From Mucilaginibacter sp. L3T2-6 (GTDB lineage Bacteria > Bacteroidota > Bacteroidia > Sphingobacteriales > Sphingobacteriaceae), in the NCBI RefSeq assembly GCF_030519355.1, contig NZ_JAUMKC010000005.1, positions 186,001-250,000 of the forward strand: a DNA stretch of 64,000 nt, read 5' to 3'. The notes beneath the pieces were generated by a model. That model was not told the origin of the DNA. It did not search any database and saw nothing but the letters and a program-made list of their open reading frames with translations. Shown piece after piece: positions 1 to 8,109 of the stretch (its first letter is position 1; every line of letters begins with the position of its first letter). Made by a program: the position numbers and the translations under genes.

Positions 1-543
1 GAGTATAAAAAAGCCCACAAGGATGTAATTATCATTAAATGCCAGCGCCATACCACCGAGCGCGATTTTCTTAAACAGGCGCTAACAGGCTTAGGCTTTA
101 CCCATAATATCTTCACCATCACCGGCCTGCTTAACGAGGTATTTACCCGCACGGCAAAGATGACAGCGCCGCTGTTTATCGTCGACGAGATAGAGAAGGT
201 TAAAAATGATGTGCTGTTTATGTTCATAGACTTTTACAACGAACTGCACAATAAGGCCGGTATCGTGCTGCTCGGCACGCCAAATCTTGCCACCCGGATA
301 TACAGGGGTGTAGAGAAAGGCAAGATATGCTACAACGAAATTTTGAGCCGCCTCGGCGGTAAGCTGCTGTCTATACCGGCCCCAACGCAAAAGGACGGTG
401 CCGCCGTAGTACGCGCCAATGGCATAGCCGAACAGTTAGCCATCAACACCATTGTTAACGACAGCCTTGAAGGGCAAAACCAGGTAGACCTCCGCCGCGT
501 GGAACGACTGGTGCATAAAACTAAGATCACCCAAAACGACTAA
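1..543 (+). CDS. MuB-like AAA ATPase, 5'-truncated by window edge
   Basis: The reading frame is open from base 1, so the N-terminus, including the Walker A region, lies outside the window; about 180 residues are visible. A Walker B-type segment (LFIVDEIEKV) is followed by a sensor-1-like strand (GIVLLGTPNL), the layout of AAA+ target-selection ATPases of transposable phages such as Mu B. In that family the protein binds DNA, selects targets and activates the MuA-type transposase. The position at the head of a block with DUF3164, GemA-like and Mu-type packaging genes supports this. The transposase would be expected just left of the window. It could instead be a generic AAA ATPase of the Tn7 TnsC type. 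Confidence 0.75.
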   Translation, partial: EYKKAHKDVIIIKCQRHTTERDFLKQALTGLGFTHNIFTITGLLNEVFTRTAKMTAPLFIVDEIEKVKNDVLFMFIDFYNELHNKAGIVLLGTPNLATRIYRGVEKGKICYNEILSRLGGKLLSIPAPTQKDGAAVVRANGIAEQLAINTIVNDSLEGQNQVDLRRVERLVHKTKITQND

Positions 544-547
544 AACT

Positions 548-958
548 ATGAGCCACGTTAAAGCCATCAAAACCATACAGCAGGTAACCCGTGCAAAGGT
601 AATGCAGCTGCTCGGCTGGAATGACCTGCAATACGGCGAGTTCCAGATGCAGCAGGCCGATGCCTACATCGCCCGTCAGATCGGCGACGATGTGTGGGGC
701 GTGCAGCAGCTAAAGGAAGCGCCTGCTTTTTGGGCATGGTGGCGCAATCACTGGCACCGGCGCGACGAGCAGTTCATCGGCGAGGTTAAGAACCTTACAC
801 AGCCCGAAATGGTGATGCTTTATGAGATAACCCACGATGCCGAGGCCATTGAATACACCCCGCATTTTGTGGTGATGCAGCATGCCTTTCAGCGCCAGGT
901 GATAGACGAGGTATGCAACGTGGCTAAGCAGAAAAAAGAAAGGAAAGTGAGTATATGA
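548..958 (+). CDS. Hypothetical phage early protein, 136 aa
   Basis: I do not recognise a family. The protein is tryptophan-rich in its middle (AFWAWWRNHWHRR) and basic at the C-terminus. It starts 4 bases after the MuB-like gene stops and its stop overlaps the next start by 4 bases (ATGA), so it is co-translated within the early operon. A role in the transposition or replication module is inferred from position only. Confidence 0.7.
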   Translation: MSHVKAIKTIQQVTRAKVMQLLGWNDLQYGEFQMQQADAYIARQIGDDVWGVQQLKEAPAFWAWWRNHWHRRDEQFIGEVKNLTQPEMVMLYEITHDAEAIEYTPHFVVMQHAFQRQVIDEVCNVAKQKKERKVSI

Positions 959-1245
959 CCGATATAGAAATTTTAACCACTGTAGAGCAGGAGACGGCCA
1001 TAGATCGCCTTGAAATGCTTAACCGTGCGCCGTATAACTGCCTTTTTGCCCGATACGTGGCCATAGCTATGATGAACGAGGAAGGTATTGAAAATAAGGT
1101 AATAGCCAAATGGTTTTGCATGCACCCCACCAATGTGCCGTATGCGCTAAAAACCATCAGCGGCCTGCTTGAAACCAATAAGCAATTTAAAAAAATGTAC
1201 ATCGCCTGCGGTGAAAGGCGGGTGCAAATGGAGGAACAAGTATGA
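955..1245 (+). CDS. DnaA domain IV-like small protein, signature-degenerate copy
   Basis: This 96-residue protein can be aligned by eye to its downstream neighbour: ARYVAI near residue 32, then YALKTISGLL and a conserved Phe-Lys toward the end, matching the helix-turn-helix domain IV of the replication initiator DnaA. At the place of the DnaA-box-reading signature RDHST it has MHPTN (residues 56-60), so specific DnaA-box recognition is probably lost or changed. It lacks the AAA+ domain completely. It overlaps both neighbours by 4 bases. I infer a tandem duplication followed by divergence; function unknown. Confidence 0.6.
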   Translation: MTDIEILTTVEQETAIDRLEMLNRAPYNCLFARYVAIAMMNEEGIENKVIAKWFCMHPTNVPYALKTISGLLETNKQFKKMYIACGERRVQMEEQV

Positions 1246-1628
1246 TTTTCTGTAACCATACCATATTCAATATCAAGTCGGTAAGCTGCATGTTTCCGCT
1301 GTATTTGCCGAAACGTGAGACATCCAACTACGATGAAATTATCAAACTCATTGGGGACACATTTGGCATTAGCGCTGCCAATATAAAAGGTAAATCAAGG
1401 CAGGAAGATATAGTAGACGCGCGGTATATCGCCATTTACTTCATTAAGCGTAACAACAGGAATATCAGCCTAAAACAATTGGGGGCCATATTCAGCAAAA
1501 GAGACCACAGTACGATGATTTATGCACTTGATAAGTTTAATAACCTGTACGCAACTGACAGGCACTTTAAACGCAAAGTGCAGCTGATTGAATCCAGGTT
1601 AAACCGTAAAGACTGCGAAAGAATATGA
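1242..1628 (+). CDS. Stand-alone DnaA domain IV-like DNA-binding protein
   Basis: Of 128 residues, the C-terminal 70 resemble DnaA domain IV: ARYIAIYFIKR, a helix with SLKQLGAIFSKRDHST (RDHST at residues 87-91), then YALDKF. In DnaA the RDHST stretch and neighbouring basic residues contact the DnaA box. The AAA+ domain, and so ATP binding, is missing. The first 50 residues show no family I recognise. Such a protein could bind host DnaA boxes to control replication, transcription or target choice; this is inference. ATGA overlaps join it to both neighbours. Confidence 0.75.
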   Translation: MIFCNHTIFNIKSVSCMFPLYLPKRETSNYDEIIKLIGDTFGISAANIKGKSRQEDIVDARYIAIYFIKRNNRNISLKQLGAIFSKRDHSTMIYALDKFNNLYATDRHFKRKVQLIESRLNRKDCERI

Positions 1629-1972
1629 CGATAAAATTAACCCCGCAGGAAGCCGCAGCGCTATATAAGTTATTTAACAAAGTAGTATTAATCAACCGGC
1701 CTCAAAGCTTTGACGAAAGATTGATAACTGCGCTGATGATAGCCATATACAAAAAGTTCCGCAACAAGTGGGAAGGTGAGCCGCGCAAAAAATACGGCGT
1801 GAAGCTGAACGATGCGGAAGCGCTTGCCTACCGCATATATTGGCGGGATAACGGCCTTTTTGATATGCCATACGAATGGAATATGGTGTTAAAACATTGC
1901 ACGCAGATAGAAGCTGAATTAACCGACCAAATAACTAACCAACATAATTTTTACAAATTTTTAAATGCATAA
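1625..1972 (+). CDS. Hypothetical phage early protein, 115 aa
   Basis: No recognised family. It is a predominantly helical-looking, mixed-charge protein with no signal peptide or membrane segment. It overlaps the upstream gene by 4 bases and the downstream gene by 8 bases, so it is part of the tightly packed early operon. Nothing in the sequence allows a functional call. Confidence 0.7.
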   Translation: MTIKLTPQEAAALYKLFNKVVLINRPQSFDERLITALMIAIYKKFRNKWEGEPRKKYGVKLNDAEALAYRIYWRDNGLFDMPYEWNMVLKHCTQIEAELTDQITNQHNFYKFLNA

Positions 1973-2612
1973 AATGACACTAACAGTAAAACAACAAAAA
2001 CCGGCTGACGGCAGTTGGAACGACGAGGCAGGGCGCACCATACCCTATGCCCGTATTAAACAATCAGAGCGTCTTAACGAACGCGAATTATCGGGTATAG
2101 CCAAACAGGCACTGAACCTTAACAAAGCGCTCACAGCCTTTAAAGAGCATGTGTTTGCCAAAGCCGAACAGATGTACGACGCCTTCATAGCCGAGAATGG
2201 CGGCAAAAAGCCGGGCAAAGGCAAAGGCGGCATTACCCTGTACAATTTCGACCGCAGCATCAAAGCCACCGTGTCGGTAAGTGAGCAGATACAGTTCGAC
2301 GACAACTATATCGACCTCGCCAAAGCAAAGCTGGACGAACTGCTGCAAGATGGCCTAAGCGCCGCCGCCGACTTTGTTAAACCCCTGGTGATGGATGCCT
2401 TTACCACCAGCGGCGGCAGACTCGACACCAAACGCGTTTTAGGCCTGCGCCGCTACGCCGACCGCATTAAAGACAGCCGTTACGCCGAGGCTATGGCCTT
2501 TATCGACAAAGCCATCCGCAAACCCAACAGCAAAGAATACTTCCAGGTGTGGATTAAGGACGACCGAGGCGAGTATGTGGATGTGCAACTGAATTTTTCA
2601 TCGATAAAATAA
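1965..2612 (+). CDS. DUF3164 family phage protein
   Basis: The 215 residues match my memory of DUF3164, a family nearly restricted to Mu-like prophages: an N-terminal SWNDEAGRTIP-type motif, a central FDRSIKATVSVSE strand region, and a C-terminal YFQVWIKDDRGEYVDVQLNF segment. The biochemical role is unknown; in Mu-like phages it sits in the early region between the transposition genes and GemA. ATG codons at 1965 and 1974 are both possible starts; the first overlaps the previous gene by 8 bases. Confidence 0.75.
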   Translation: MHKMTLTVKQQKPADGSWNDEAGRTIPYARIKQSERLNERELSGIAKQALNLNKALTAFKEHVFAKAEQMYDAFIAENGGKKPGKGKGGITLYNFDRSIKATVSVSEQIQFDDNYIDLAKAKLDELLQDGLSAAADFVKPLVMDAFTTSGGRLDTKRVLGLRRYADRIKDSRYAEAMAFIDKAIRKPNSKEYFQVWIKDDRGEYVDVQLNFSSIK

Positions 2613-2619
2613 TAAAGCA

Positions 2620-2859
2620 ATGTCAGAAACGAAGAGCGACATAGCCGTTTTAGAGCAAATGGTTACTCAAAATTTAGATATAAGGTCATCAACAAACCTT
2701 ATTGAGATGAAAACGCATAATGCTGGCGGATTGGTTACTATGGGTGTGGACAGACGAAGTTTTAACGACTTGATGAGATCAGCAACTATCGGACAAACAC
2801 ATTACTGTGTAATGTATATCATTAACAAAAAGCAGTTTGATTCAATTAAAAAATCCTAA
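2620..2859 (+). CDS. Hypothetical small phage protein, 79 aa
   Basis: A short ORF seven bases after the DUF3164 gene, starting with ATG. The sequence is less GC-rich than its neighbours. No membrane segment, signal peptide or known motif is seen. It is followed by a GC-rich inverted repeat. Confidence 0.55.
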   Translation: MSETKSDIAVLEQMVTQNLDIRSSTNLIEMKTHNAGGLVTMGVDRRSFNDLMRSATIGQTHYCVMYIINKKQFDSIKKS

Positions 2860-2900
2860 CCCGGCAGGAAGCCACGCCCGGTTCAAGGCCGGGGCGGGTT
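2858..2900 (+). terminator. GC-rich hairpin in early operon, possible attenuator
   Basis: An imperfect inverted repeat: outer arms AACCCG / CGGGTT and inner arms CGCCCGG / CCGGGGCG around a short TTCAA loop. No U-run follows, so it is not a classic intrinsic terminator; it may stabilise or attenuate the early mRNA before the gene at 2918. Confidence 0.35.
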
Positions 2901-2917
2901 CATAAAAAAATAGAAAA

Positions 2918-3307
2918 ATGTTTGCACAAATATACACCGGCTGCAAATGCGGCGAAACATGGCGGGTAGGTCACATACAGGATTGCGATATCTCACGCGA
3001 TAAAGTTTACACGGTATTGCAATGTAATGTATGCTTTGGAACCAACCTTAAACCAAAGGTTAGCGACGATGGTGTGCCTCATTATCATGCACTAACCGAA
3101 GAAGATATTTTTTGGGATATATACGCTGCTGATTTGGATGGCGACGACGACGATTGGGATAACCACAATTGGACTTGCTCAACCTGTGGCGGCGAGTTTT
3201 GGGACGGTGGCACCAGCTGCGATTGCGAAGATTGGGACGATGGCGATGTCATTACCCTGCGGCCTGATTTGGGCTATGATGAAGAGACCGACGATTTACC
3301 TTTTTAA
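2918..3307 (+). CDS. Acidic zinc-ribbon-like protein with SSB-like C-terminal tail
   Basis: The 129-residue protein has cysteine pairs near the N-terminus (CKC, later CNVC) and a second cluster near residue 88 (CSTCG, then CDC), consistent with two small zinc-binding sites. It is very acidic, with runs such as DGDDDDWD. It ends EETDDLPF, closely resembling the conserved C-terminal tip of bacterial single-stranded DNA-binding protein (DDIPF/DDLPF), which recruits SSB partners. It has no OB-fold that I can see. I infer a phage early protein that either engages the host SSB interactome or mimics DNA or SSB. No homologue is recognised. Confidence 0.65.
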   Translation: MFAQIYTGCKCGETWRVGHIQDCDISRDKVYTVLQCNVCFGTNLKPKVSDDGVPHYHALTEEDIFWDIYAADLDGDDDDWDNHNWTCSTCGGEFWDGGTSCDCEDWDDGDVITLRPDLGYDEETDDLPF

Positions 3308-3322
3308 AAACCCTTTAAAACC

Positions 3323-3937
3323 ATGCTAACACCCGAACTAAAAAACAAGCTATCCAAAATATACGAACTCGTAAAACGCGGCGCTACCGATGGCGAAAAG
3401 GCCGCAGCGCAAAAGGCGCTGGATAAGATGATAGCCAAATACGACCTGGATGCTACAGACTTTGACGAAGCCGCTAAAAAGACATACATCTTTAAATACG
3501 CAACTGATATGGATGTATGGCTGTTTATTTTATTGTTGCGGCGCATGGTAGACGATAATAGCGCACGCGACGCACTTTACAAAGATACATGGCGTGGTAA
3601 ACGCCTGGTTATAAAACTCACCTACGCCGATTGGGTGACGATGGACTGCGCGTACGGCTATTTTAAACCCCACATGAACCGGAAGTTTAAAAAGCTGTGC
3701 CTTGCCGAAGTTAAGAAGAAACGCAAAGCCAAAACCCGCAATGCCAGGCGAAAGGAACTGCAACACTTGTTTTTTGACAAGTACATCATCGCCAGCGACC
3801 TTGTAGATAAGCAGCATCTTATTTCAATTAACATGGATGAGTTATCGGATAAGGAAGTAGCCGACCTCATGCGGCTGCGCGGCATTGAAGGCGGCAGCTT
3901 CAACCGCCAAATGACCAACGGACTTTTACTAAACTGA
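3323..3937 (+). CDS. DUF2786 domain protein
   Basis: The first 45 residues (KLSKIYELVKRGAT..GEKAAAQKAL..MIAKYDLD) match the DUF2786 domain, a helical region in phage and bacterial proteins of unknown function. Residues 125-150 are highly basic (KKKRKAKTRNARRKE), suggesting nucleic-acid binding. The leader just upstream contains AACCCTTTAAAA, repeated upstream of the next gene. A role in phage DNA metabolism is plausible but unproven. Confidence 0.7.
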   Translation: MLTPELKNKLSKIYELVKRGATDGEKAAAQKALDKMIAKYDLDATDFDEAAKKTYIFKYATDMDVWLFILLLRRMVDDNSARDALYKDTWRGKRLVIKLTYADWVTMDCAYGYFKPHMNRKFKKLCLAEVKKKRKAKTRNARRKELQHLFFDKYIIASDLVDKQHLISINMDELSDKEVADLMRLRGIEGGSFNRQMTNGLLLN

Positions 3938-3965
3938 TTTTAAAAACCCTTTAAAAACTATTGAT

Positions 3966-4370
3966 ATGAGCGAAACAACACAGCAGATCAGCAAAACGCA
4001 GTTTTTACTGCGCCTTGCCAACCATTTGGCAAAATCAAAAAAGCCGGTGATATACGTTGCCGGTAAAGTGAGCGGACTTAAACCCGAAGATTACGAGGCC
4101 AAATTCAAAAAGGCCGAACAGCAGCTGGAAAGCCAGGGCTTTCACGTACTGAACCCCTGCGCCTTTATTTCTCCGGATTGCGACTGGAAATTCGCCATGC
4201 GCCTGGCGCTGACCCTGCTCAACATGGCCGACCACATTTACCTGCTGCCCGATTGGACAGATAGTCCCGGCGCACAGTGGGAATTTGAGCAATCCCTAAA
4301 ATTAGGGCTGAACGCAATTTTTGAGGCTGAAATAACTAAGCCGGTACCGGCGCATAAGTTTTTAGACTAA
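3966..4370 (+). CDS. DUF4406 protein (nucleoside deoxyribosyltransferase-like fold)
   Basis: The 134-residue sequence fits DUF4406: a beta strand and glycine motif (IYVAGKVSG), a helix with YEAKFKKAEQQLESQG, the HVLNPCAF segment, and YLLPDWTDSPGAQWE, which carries the Ser-x-Gly-x-x-x-Glu-type active-site pattern of nucleoside 2-deoxyribosyltransferase-like enzymes. Related phage proteins are thought to act on nucleotides or modified bases; the substrate here is unknown. It lies in the phage early operon, 28 bases after the DUF2786 gene. Confidence 0.7.
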   Translation: MSETTQQISKTQFLLRLANHLAKSKKPVIYVAGKVSGLKPEDYEAKFKKAEQQLESQGFHVLNPCAFISPDCDWKFAMRLALTLLNMADHIYLLPDWTDSPGAQWEFEQSLKLGLNAIFEAEITKPVPAHKFLD

Positions 4371-4385
4371 TCAAATTTCACCAAA

Positions 4386-4916
4386 ATGACTTTAGGATTT
4401 TCAACAAAAATAAACGGTAAGCCTAATTACTTCCCGGAAAAAATAATATCTGCTTTGCAGTTAGAAGGAGTTATATCTATTGAAAAGGCGTGCGAATTAT
4501 TACGGGATTATCCGCTGCTTGTTGATGAGCGTTTACGTTTTATTGATACTTACAGAACTGCTATTGAAAATTACAAGCCAAAGGGTCACACTATAAGACG
4601 CGATGAGCATAACCGCTGGCGAGCCGGAATGGATATTCACCCGGTAATAAATAACAGGACACGAAACCGCTTTCAATTTGCGCCTGTGATAAAGTGTGTA
4701 AGGGTTCAAGATTATAGAATAGGCTATTTTCCTGAAGAAAACTATCCCTGCCCTCTCAATAACATACATGTTTATATTGATGGAAATGTATTGAGTGATG
4801 CCGCCGTTAAGCAACTGGCCATAAATGACGGCTTTGATACAGTAGCTGATTTCTTCGCCTACTTCAATACCGACTTTACCGGCAAAATTATTCACTGGAC
4901 AGATTTAAAGTACTAA
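4386..4916 (+). CDS. Hypothetical phage protein, 176 aa
   Basis: No family recognised. The sequence is more AT-rich than its neighbours and uses codons unlike them, hinting at separate acquisition. The stop TAA directly abuts the ATG of the RecA-like ATPase gene. No signal peptide, membrane helix or catalytic motif is visible. Confidence 0.65.
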   Translation: MTLGFSTKINGKPNYFPEKIISALQLEGVISIEKACELLRDYPLLVDERLRFIDTYRTAIENYKPKGHTIRRDEHNRWRAGMDIHPVINNRTRNRFQFAPVIKCVRVQDYRIGYFPEENYPCPLNNIHVYIDGNVLSDAAVKQLAINDGFDTVADFFAYFNTDFTGKIIHWTDLKY

Positions 4917-5669
4917 ATGAAAACAATAGGCGCATATCAAATGCTGCAAAAAACCTACGACACCATAAACGTTGGTGGCGAATGGGGCGAGTGTATACCA
5001 GAAATACCGAAGGGCGTACACATCACCTTTTTAGGAGATACAGGCGAAGGTAAAACAGAGGGGGCAATGCAGTTTGTAAAGCAGCTTTGTTCGCAGGGGG
5101 TATCTGTCGACTGGGTAAGCTATGAGCAGAGTCACGGACTGGATTTGCAGAAGGCAGTACGGAGAAACAATATGATTGACGTTGCCGAATACTTTCAAAT
5201 ATCCGACCCGCACGCTGATAAGGACGACGACATTTCCTATTTCGATGACTTCAAAAATAAGGTGTTAGCCCGTAACAGTCCCGACTTCTACGTCATCGAC
5301 AGTACGCAGTTCAGCGAGTTCGACAAAAAGGACTTTGCCTTTCTGCTGACTAACAGGAAATGCAAAAAGAAGGGTTTTATATGGATAAGCCACAAAGAGC
5401 CGAGCGGCAAACTGCCTATGGGCATACTGGCGCAAACCATAGCAAGGCTGGGCCACATCACGCTGCTGGTAAAAAACTACATCGCCGAGCCAAAAAAGAA
5501 CAGGTTTGGCGGCAATAGAAAGTACGTGATTTACGAGGAACGCGCCCGTGTACTGGAGCCTAAATTTTTTGAGGAACGCGATAAGGAGCGGTTAAAGGCA
5601 AAAAACGCCCTTAGCGTGGTTAAAAACGAGGTTTCAGACGAAAAAAAAGCCGCGAATGATGGGGGGTAA
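4917..5669 (+). CDS. RecA/DnaB-like phage P-loop ATPase
   Basis: A 250-residue single-domain ATPase. Walker A is GDTGEGKT at residues 40-47 and a Walker B-like strand (FYVIDS) is at 124-129. The order of strands is that of RecA/RadA/DnaB-type ATPases. The C-terminal 40 residues are charged and probably disordered. In phages such proteins act in recombination or as helicase/loader components next to replication initiators, as here with the gene at 5787. Confidence 0.7.
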   Translation: MKTIGAYQMLQKTYDTINVGGEWGECIPEIPKGVHITFLGDTGEGKTEGAMQFVKQLCSQGVSVDWVSYEQSHGLDLQKAVRRNNMIDVAEYFQISDPHADKDDDISYFDDFKNKVLARNSPDFYVIDSTQFSEFDKKDFAFLLTNRKCKKKGFIWISHKEPSGKLPMGILAQTIARLGHITLLVKNYIAEPKKNRFGGNRKYVIYEERARVLEPKFFEERDKERLKAKNALSVVKNEVSDEKKAANDGG

Positions 5670-5786
5670 ATGCATTTACCCCCTGTGCTTCAAGGCTGAT
5701 TTTGTGCCAAAACAGCTATAAAAACGCGGTTTTTGCCCCGATTGAAAGCAGAAAAATCTTTTACCCCCTACATTAAAACAAACGAT

Positions 5787-6212
5787 ATGCAAAAATACAT
5801 ACTCACATCCCCCAGGTTCAAAGGCCAGGTAACCTTTGGGTACGACCACAACGGCGACATCGTTTTCTATAATAACGAGATAGCCGACGAGGTGGTAGTA
5901 AAGTGGATGAAGCGCTTTATACCCATCGATAAACACGAACTGGAGACATTCAAAACAAAGGTACAGGCCACCATCACCGAAGTACCCGAAGATTTAACCT
6001 TCGAAAGATTTTGGAATGCCTACGACAAAAAGCATAACCGCAAAAGAACCGAGCCGCTATATAATAAGCTAAGCGATGCCGAAAAGATGCAGGCCCTAAT
6101 GCGCATTAAACAATACCAGGAATACTGCTACTTAAAAAGCCGCGGCATAGCAGACCCGGAAAAATATATAAGAGAAAGATATTTTGAAACTGATTGGATG
6201 AAATTGAAATGA
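5787..6212 (+). CDS. Putative phage replication protein
   Basis: The preferred ATG at 5787 follows an A-rich leader; an in-frame TTG at 5733 is less likely. The C-terminal half has the pattern FERFWNAYDKKHNRKRTEPLYNKL.. then ALMRIKQYQEY and ends with KYIRERYFETDW, which resembles the C-terminal region of phage replication initiation proteins that have a FW-x-x-Y-x-K-K core. It lies next to a RecA-like ATPase. An alternative is a DNA-binding accessory protein with the same small domain. Confidence 0.55.
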   Translation: MQKYILTSPRFKGQVTFGYDHNGDIVFYNNEIADEVVVKWMKRFIPIDKHELETFKTKVQATITEVPEDLTFERFWNAYDKKHNRKRTEPLYNKLSDAEKMQALMRIKQYQEYCYLKSRGIADPEKYIRERYFETDWMKLK

Positions 6213-6415
6213 AACATAATAAAAAACCTTACGAGGCAAGGCAAAAGCTTAAAAGTATTAGATACTGGCAATCAGTTGTTAACGGCCTTAATCAGGCTAA
6301 AAGGCCAATTGCATACTATAAGAACAAGCTGAAATTCTACAACCAAGATGATATTGATTACTTAGAAGAGGTATCAAAAACAAGTCTTGTGAAATCTAAG
6401 AAGGAAAAAGTATGA
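6209..6415 (+). CDS. Small basic phage protein, 68 aa
   Basis: The ATG at 6209 overlaps the previous stop (ATGA), and the stop overlaps the next ATG by 4 bases, so the start is set by coupling and not by the in-frame upstream TTG. The protein is lysine-rich throughout (KKPYEARQKLKS at the start, KSKKEKV at the end) and probably binds nucleic acid or a protein partner. No family is recognised. Confidence 0.6.
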   Translation: MKHNKKPYEARQKLKSIRYWQSVVNGLNQAKRPIAYYKNKLKFYNQDDIDYLEEVSKTSLVKSKKEKV

Positions 6416-6810
6416 CCCCCAAACAGATTGGTATGGTTCGCGGCCTGTTGGCCAAGGCCGGGCTAACACAGCACAAAGAGGATATGGTGTATGATTACAC
6501 CAATGGCCGTACCGAGCATTTAAGCGAAATGACGCACGACGAAACCCAGGCGCTGGTAAAGTACCTGAATAGCTTTTTAGGGCAGACCGGCAACCCTGCC
6601 GAAAAGATGCGCCGGAAAATACTAAGCATGGCCCACGAAATGCACTGGGAACTGCCCGGCACCACCCGCGTGGATATGAAAAGGGTGAATAATTGGTGCA
6701 TCCGGTTTTCGGGGCAAAATAAGCCCTTAGACGCGTTTAAATATTCGGAGTTACCTGCGCTTGTCTCGCAGTTCGAAATTGTTTACAGGGATTTTTTAAA
6801 AGGAATTTAA
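6412..6810 (+). CDS. GemA-like regulatory protein (DUF1018)
   Basis: 132 residues with the layout of Mu GemA/DUF1018: an N-terminal KQIGMVRGLLAKAGL helix, an ELS/HLSEMT..ETQALVKYL segment, then RRKILSMAHEMHW and a C-terminal KPLDAFKYSELPALVSQFE that matches the typical GemA ending. In Mu, GemA modulates host gene expression and DNA supercoiling during early development. It closes the main early operon and is a strong marker for a transposable phage. Confidence 0.7.
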   Translation: MTPKQIGMVRGLLAKAGLTQHKEDMVYDYTNGRTEHLSEMTHDETQALVKYLNSFLGQTGNPAEKMRRKILSMAHEMHWELPGTTRVDMKRVNNWCIRFSGQNKPLDAFKYSELPALVSQFEIVYRDFLKGI

Positions 6811-6836
6811 AAGAGATTTTTTAATATTGTATCATT

Positions 6837-7196
6837 ATGATAGCCTATTCTGACAAACCTAACCCATTTGACCCCCAAAACTGCCGGGAAATCATCTACC
6901 ATATTCGAAAAATGATTTCAATGATGAATCACTACAACTACTCAAATGGCCAGTTAGTAATAATGATGCAAAAATCTTTAGAAAACATTCTTAAATATTG
7001 GATTGCTGGCTATGACGCTACTTTGCCGCCAGAAGGCGATATGAAGATTATGGGAGTGAATGTACTGCCAGGTTATGAGCCGCATGTAATTATATACTGC
7101 CCTATGAATGCAGGGTATAGAAATTCTCCGATAATAGCGCTTGAAAATATTGGTACACCTCAAATGAAAATAGTTCAACGTGTTAAACCTAATTAA
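6837..7196 (+). CDS. Hypothetical phage protein, 119 aa
   Basis: No family recognised. It is AT-rich relative to its neighbours. The N-terminal half looks helical with several methionines, and the C-terminal half is strand-like (HVIIYCPMNAGYRNSPIIAL). No signal peptide is visible. It lies 26 bases after the GemA-like gene on the same strand. Confidence 0.55.
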   Translation: MIAYSDKPNPFDPQNCREIIYHIRKMISMMNHYNYSNGQLVIMMQKSLENILKYWIAGYDATLPPEGDMKIMGVNVLPGYEPHVIIYCPMNAGYRNSPIIALENIGTPQMKIVQRVKPN

Positions 7197-7222
7197 TTTA
7201 CCTTCATTAAAAATCAAACCTT

Positions 7223-7747
7223 ATGAAATTACTTTTACTTCTATTCCTGCTGCCGGTTGTAACCTTTGCACAGGTTGGCACACGTGGTTATCTTGATGAG
7301 AAAAACGGATTTAAGGACATTCTTTTAGGCAGCGAAATAACTTCCATTAAGCATAAGATGGAAAATACAAGGGCAGATGGTAAGCCGGACAGGGACAGCT
7401 GTTATACCTACAGTGTTGAAGACACCAGTATGTTCCATATAGGCGATATTAAACTCAAAGCTATCGGCCTGTCTGTGTTTAGGAATAAGGTTGTAAGCAT
7501 TATTTTGATTTTCGATAAGTCGCAGAACCTGGACATGTTTACCACCCTGACCAAGGCCTATGGTGTGCCGATACAGGAAAATAAGTATATAAGGGTGTAT
7601 CAGTGGATTGGTAATAAAGTTGATCTGCAATTGAATACCAAAATACTGCAACCAACAGGCAACGCCGTTTTTACCTGCAAACCGTTGGATATAGAATTAG
7701 CCGAGTTCAGACAAAAGCAGGTCGCTAATACCGCTAAAGACTTGTAA
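7223..7747 (+). CDS. Exported hypothetical protein with signal peptide
   Basis: The first 17 residues (MKLLLLLFLLPVVTFAQ) form a clear Sec signal peptide with AQ at the likely cleavage point, typical of Bacteroidota secreted proteins. The mature 155 residues have no recognised domain. A secreted protein within the phage early/middle region is unusual and suggests a lysogenic-conversion (moron) gene or a role in the envelope. The next gene starts 1 base after its stop. Confidence 0.6.
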   Translation: MKLLLLLFLLPVVTFAQVGTRGYLDEKNGFKDILLGSEITSIKHKMENTRADGKPDRDSCYTYSVEDTSMFHIGDIKLKAIGLSVFRNKVVSIILIFDKSQNLDMFTTLTKAYGVPIQENKYIRVYQWIGNKVDLQLNTKILQPTGNAVFTCKPLDIELAEFRQKQVANTAKDL

Positions 7748-7748
7748 T

Positions 7749-8006
7749 ATGTATATCGACAGGACACTCTTAACCGATTATGGCTTTTATCATTGGAACG
7801 GATATCTGATTAAAGATATAGGACACGCACGTATGTTTTTAGGGTTCTATGCTGGTGTCGGTGATAAGATGAGCCTTTTACAATTCAAGGTTGATGACGA
7901 CACAGCAACGGAGATTCAATTCGGATTAAACCATCCTAACAATTTAACCCAGCTTAAAGCACTTTGGAAAGTATTATCAGGAAAGCCGCTGTCTAAAGTG
8001 CTTTAA
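7749..8006 (+). CDS. Hypothetical small protein, 85 aa
   Basis: A short ORF that begins immediately after the exported protein gene and is probably co-expressed with it. No motif, signal peptide or membrane helix is seen. After its stop comes a pyrimidine-rich dispersed repeat. Confidence 0.5.
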   Translation: MYIDRTLLTDYGFYHWNGYLIKDIGHARMFLGFYAGVGDKMSLLQFKVDDDTATEIQFGLNHPNNLTQLKALWKVLSGKPLSKVL

Positions 8007-8015
8007 AACCTTTCC

Positions 8016-8041
8016 GCTTTCGCCTTTTACCTTTCACCTTT
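8016..8041. repeat. Pyrimidine-rich dispersed repeat, copy 1
   Basis: The 19-base core CTTTCGCCTTTTACCTTTC (8017-8035) recurs exactly at 8569-8587. This copy is intergenic. Short repeats of this kind occur between genes in many Sphingobacteriaceae genomes (from memory). Confidence 0.6.
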
Positions 8042-8060
8042 CCCCCGTAATAAATCTCCT

Positions 8061-8093
8061 TTTGCAAACCCGCTTTGCCGCTTAGTATATTTG
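8061..8093 (+). promoter_or_regulatory. Bacteroidota-type promoter for the gene at 8110
   Basis: TTTG at 8061-8064, a 21-base spacer, and TATATTTG at 8086-8093 match the -33/-7 consensus TTTG and TAnnTTTG. The ATG follows 17 bases downstream. Confidence 0.65.
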
Positions 8094-8109
8094 GGAACCC
8101 GATTAATTT

